A stretch of 64,000 bases of DNA from VBDM01 sp964430565 (GTDB lineage Bacteria; Pseudomonadota; Gammaproteobacteria; Burkholderiales; SG8-39). Location of the stretch: the NCBI GenBank assembly GCA_964430565.1, contig CAYSFD010000010.1, forward strand, positions 110,813 through 174,812. The letters are read 5' to 3'. Below the pieces are notes generated by a model. That model saw nothing but the letters and a program-made list of their open reading frames with translations, was not told the origin of the DNA and ran no database searches. How positions within the stretch are numbered: position 1 is the stretch's first letter; the number at the start of each line of letters is the position of its first letter. Of the stretch, positions 62,603 to 64,000 are shown piece after piece. Made by a program: the position numbers and the translations under genes.

Positions 62603-63955
62603 ATGTTTGGAAAAATACTCATAGCCAATCGCGGTGAAATTGCCCTGCGGGTGATTTGCGCCTGCAAGGAGCTGGGGATCCCCAGCGTCGCCGTCTATTC
62701 GGAGGCCGACCGCTTCTCGCTGCATGTGCGATTTGCCGACGAAGCGGTCTGTATCGGGCCGCCGCGCAGCGCGGAGAGCTACCTGAACATCGCCAGCATC
62801 ATTTCCGCGGCGGAAATTACCGGCGCCGACGCCGTCCACCCCGGCTATGGTTTCTTGGCCGAAAGCTCGCATTTCGCCGAAGTGTGCGAGACCTCCGGCC
62901 TGACGTTCATCGGCCCCACGCCCGACGTCATCCGGCTGATGGGCGACAAGGACCGCGCGCGCAAGGCCATGGTCGGACACGGCCTGCCCATCCTTCCGGG
63001 TTCGGGCATCCTTCACTCGGTTGAGGAGGCGCGAAAGATTGCTTCGGATATCGGTTATCCCGTCATTATCAAAGCTGTGGCGGGCGGCGGCGGGCGCGGT
63101 ATGCGCGTGGTCAAATCGGAAGCCGATCTGGAAAGCGCCCTGCGCACCGCTCAGAGCGAGGCGGGCGCGGCGTTCAGTTGCCCCGACGTTTATCTCGAGA
63201 AATACGTCGCGGCCCCGCGCCACATCGAGTTTCAGGTGATGGGCGACCAGCACGGCCGGGTCATTCACCTGGGCGAGCGCGAGTGCTCCATTCAGCGGCG
63301 GCATCAAAAGCTGCTGGAAGAGTCTCCCTCGACGCAGGTCGACGCGGAAGTGCGGCAGCGCGTGGGCGCGCAGATTATCAAGGCGCTTCAGGCCATCGGC
63401 TACACGAACGCCGGCACCGTCGAATTCCTGATGGACGAGAATCGCAACCTCTACTTCCTCGAGATGAACACGCGCATCCAGGTCGAGCATCCCGTGACCG
63501 AAATGGTGACGGGAATGGACCTCGTCAAGCTCCAAATTATGATTGCCGCGGGCGAGCGAATTCCCATTGAGGGCGAAACCGTAGGTCTTCGCGGACACGC
63601 CATCGAGTGCCGGATTTGCGCCGAGGACCCCGACACGTTTGCTCCTTCGGCGGGAAAAATAACCGGATTCCACACCCCCGGCGGAACGGGCGTGCGCGTC
63701 GACACTGCGGTCTACGCCGAGTCGGTGATTCCCCCCTATTACGATTCCTTGATCGCCAAGCTGATCGTGCATGGAAAGGATCGCGCCGAGGCCGTCAGCC
63801 GCATGGCCCGGGCGCTCGAAATGTTCGTCATCGAGGGGATTTCGACGTCGATCCCGGTGCATCAGAAAATCGCCGCCGACCCCGACTTCCGGGCCGGGAA
63901 ATTTGATACGCGCTTCCTCGAGCGGTTTTCCTCCAACGGCTCGGGGCCGCGCTGA
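62603..63955 (+). CDS. accC: Biotin carboxylase AccC
   Basis: A 450-residue ATP-grasp enzyme. It carries KILIANRGEIALRVICACKE, HPGYGFLAESSHFAEVCE, the ATP-grasp glycine loop KAVAGGGGRGMRVVK, and EMNTRIQVEHPVTEMVTGMDL. Start ATG at 62603, since upstream codons lie in the repeat block. The middle and C-terminal sequence (IASIISAAEITGADAV, DTRFLERF) is unlike the usual betaproteobacterial AccC. Confidence 0.94.
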   Translation: MFGKILIANRGEIALRVICACKELGIPSVAVYSEADRFSLHVRFADEAVCIGPPRSAESYLNIASIISAAEITGADAVHPGYGFLAESSHFAEVCETSGLTFIGPTPDVIRLMGDKDRARKAMVGHGLPILPGSGILHSVEEARKIASDIGYPVIIKAVAGGGGRGMRVVKSEADLESALRTAQSEAGAAFSCPDVYLEKYVAAPRHIEFQVMGDQHGRVIHLGERECSIQRRHQKLLEESPSTQVDAEVRQRVGAQIIKALQAIGYTNAGTVEFLMDENRNLYFLEMNTRIQVEHPVTEMVTGMDLVKLQIMIAAGERIPIEGETVGLRGHAIECRICAEDPDTFAPSAGKITGFHTPGGTGVRVDTAVYAESVIPPYYDSLIAKLIVHGKDRAEAVSRMARALEMFVIEGISTSIPVHQKIAADPDFRAGKFDTRFLERFSSNGSGPR

Positions 63956-63980
63956 AGAGGAGCCGACAGCTTTTCGTAGC

Positions 63981-63998
63981 GGCGGGCTTGAGCCCGCC
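63981..63998. repeat. Palindromic GC-rich element at the window edge
   Basis: GGCGGGCT, TG, AGCCCGCC form an 8-bp hairpin 26 bases after the accC stop. It may be a terminator or a dispersed palindromic repeat. The window ends two bases later. Confidence 0.5.
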
Positions 63999-64000
63999 AT

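Overview
The window is about 64 kb of GC-rich bacterial chromosome, densely coded with short gaps. Gene content and order fit a betaproteobacterium: a pst-phoU-phoBR block, pilT-pilU next to yggS-proC-yggT, algH-ruvX-pyrR-pyrB-pyrC', a pilGHIJ-chpA chemosensory operon, thiD-thiE-hemL, and mtgA-tonB-rnb. This assignment is inference; there is no rRNA or other marker in the window.

Layout. 1-2503: the 3' end of a UbiB-type kinase gene and a sodium/solute symporter. 2570-11034: a phosphate island, with a Pho box, pstSCAB-phoU-phoB-phoR, then a DUF47 (PhoU-like) gene and a Pit transporter. 11040-20619: a macrodomain remnant, VanZ-like protein, thioredoxin-like ferredoxin, hydrolase, NodI/NodJ-like ABC exporter, HemJ, GNAT, M1 aminopeptidase, RlmL, a DUF2721 membrane protein and a Rho-N-like protein. 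20660-23068: a large lipoprotein with about twelve D-x-x-G-[DN]-D-x-Y repeats.

23298-29030 is the most unusual part: a chromosomal integron. An IntI integrase gene, recognisable by the extra IntI domain, lies on the plus strand with a LexA-like box in its promoter. To its left, on the minus strand, lie attI and a short cassette array: a Tat-exported alpha/beta hydrolase cassette, a secreted metallo-beta-lactamase-fold cassette, and a membrane protein that probably forms a third cassette. Two attC sites with paired R and L boxes can be read directly. Each cassette's first bases are complementary to the R'' box of its own attC, which fixes the cassette boundaries. An IS1182-family element has inserted inside the first attC.

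29161-31456: pilU and pilT, separated by a run of hairpins. 31609-33976: yggS, proC, yggT and a DUF167 gene. 33993-38187 (minus strand): algH-ruvX-pyrR-pyrB-cupin-pyrC', where the dihydroorotase homologue lacks the metal-binding histidines. 38267-47160 (minus strand): chpA, pilJ, pilI, pilH and pilG, the signalling system for type IV pilus twitching that acts through PilT/PilU. 47360-50386: rubredoxin, thiD, thiE and hemL. 50431-58324: mgtE, an MFS transporter, mtgA, a TonB-like protein, an RNB ribonuclease and an enolase-superfamily enzyme. 58325-60986: a YqiA-like esterase, mpl and a nucleotidyltransferase-like protein. 61264-63955: aroQ-accB-accC, whose accC looks unlike the usual betaproteobacterial type and is preceded by an odd inverted-repeat block.

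No tRNA, rRNA or CRISPR was seen. Apart from the IS insertion, no stretch longer than about 300 bases lacks a gene.
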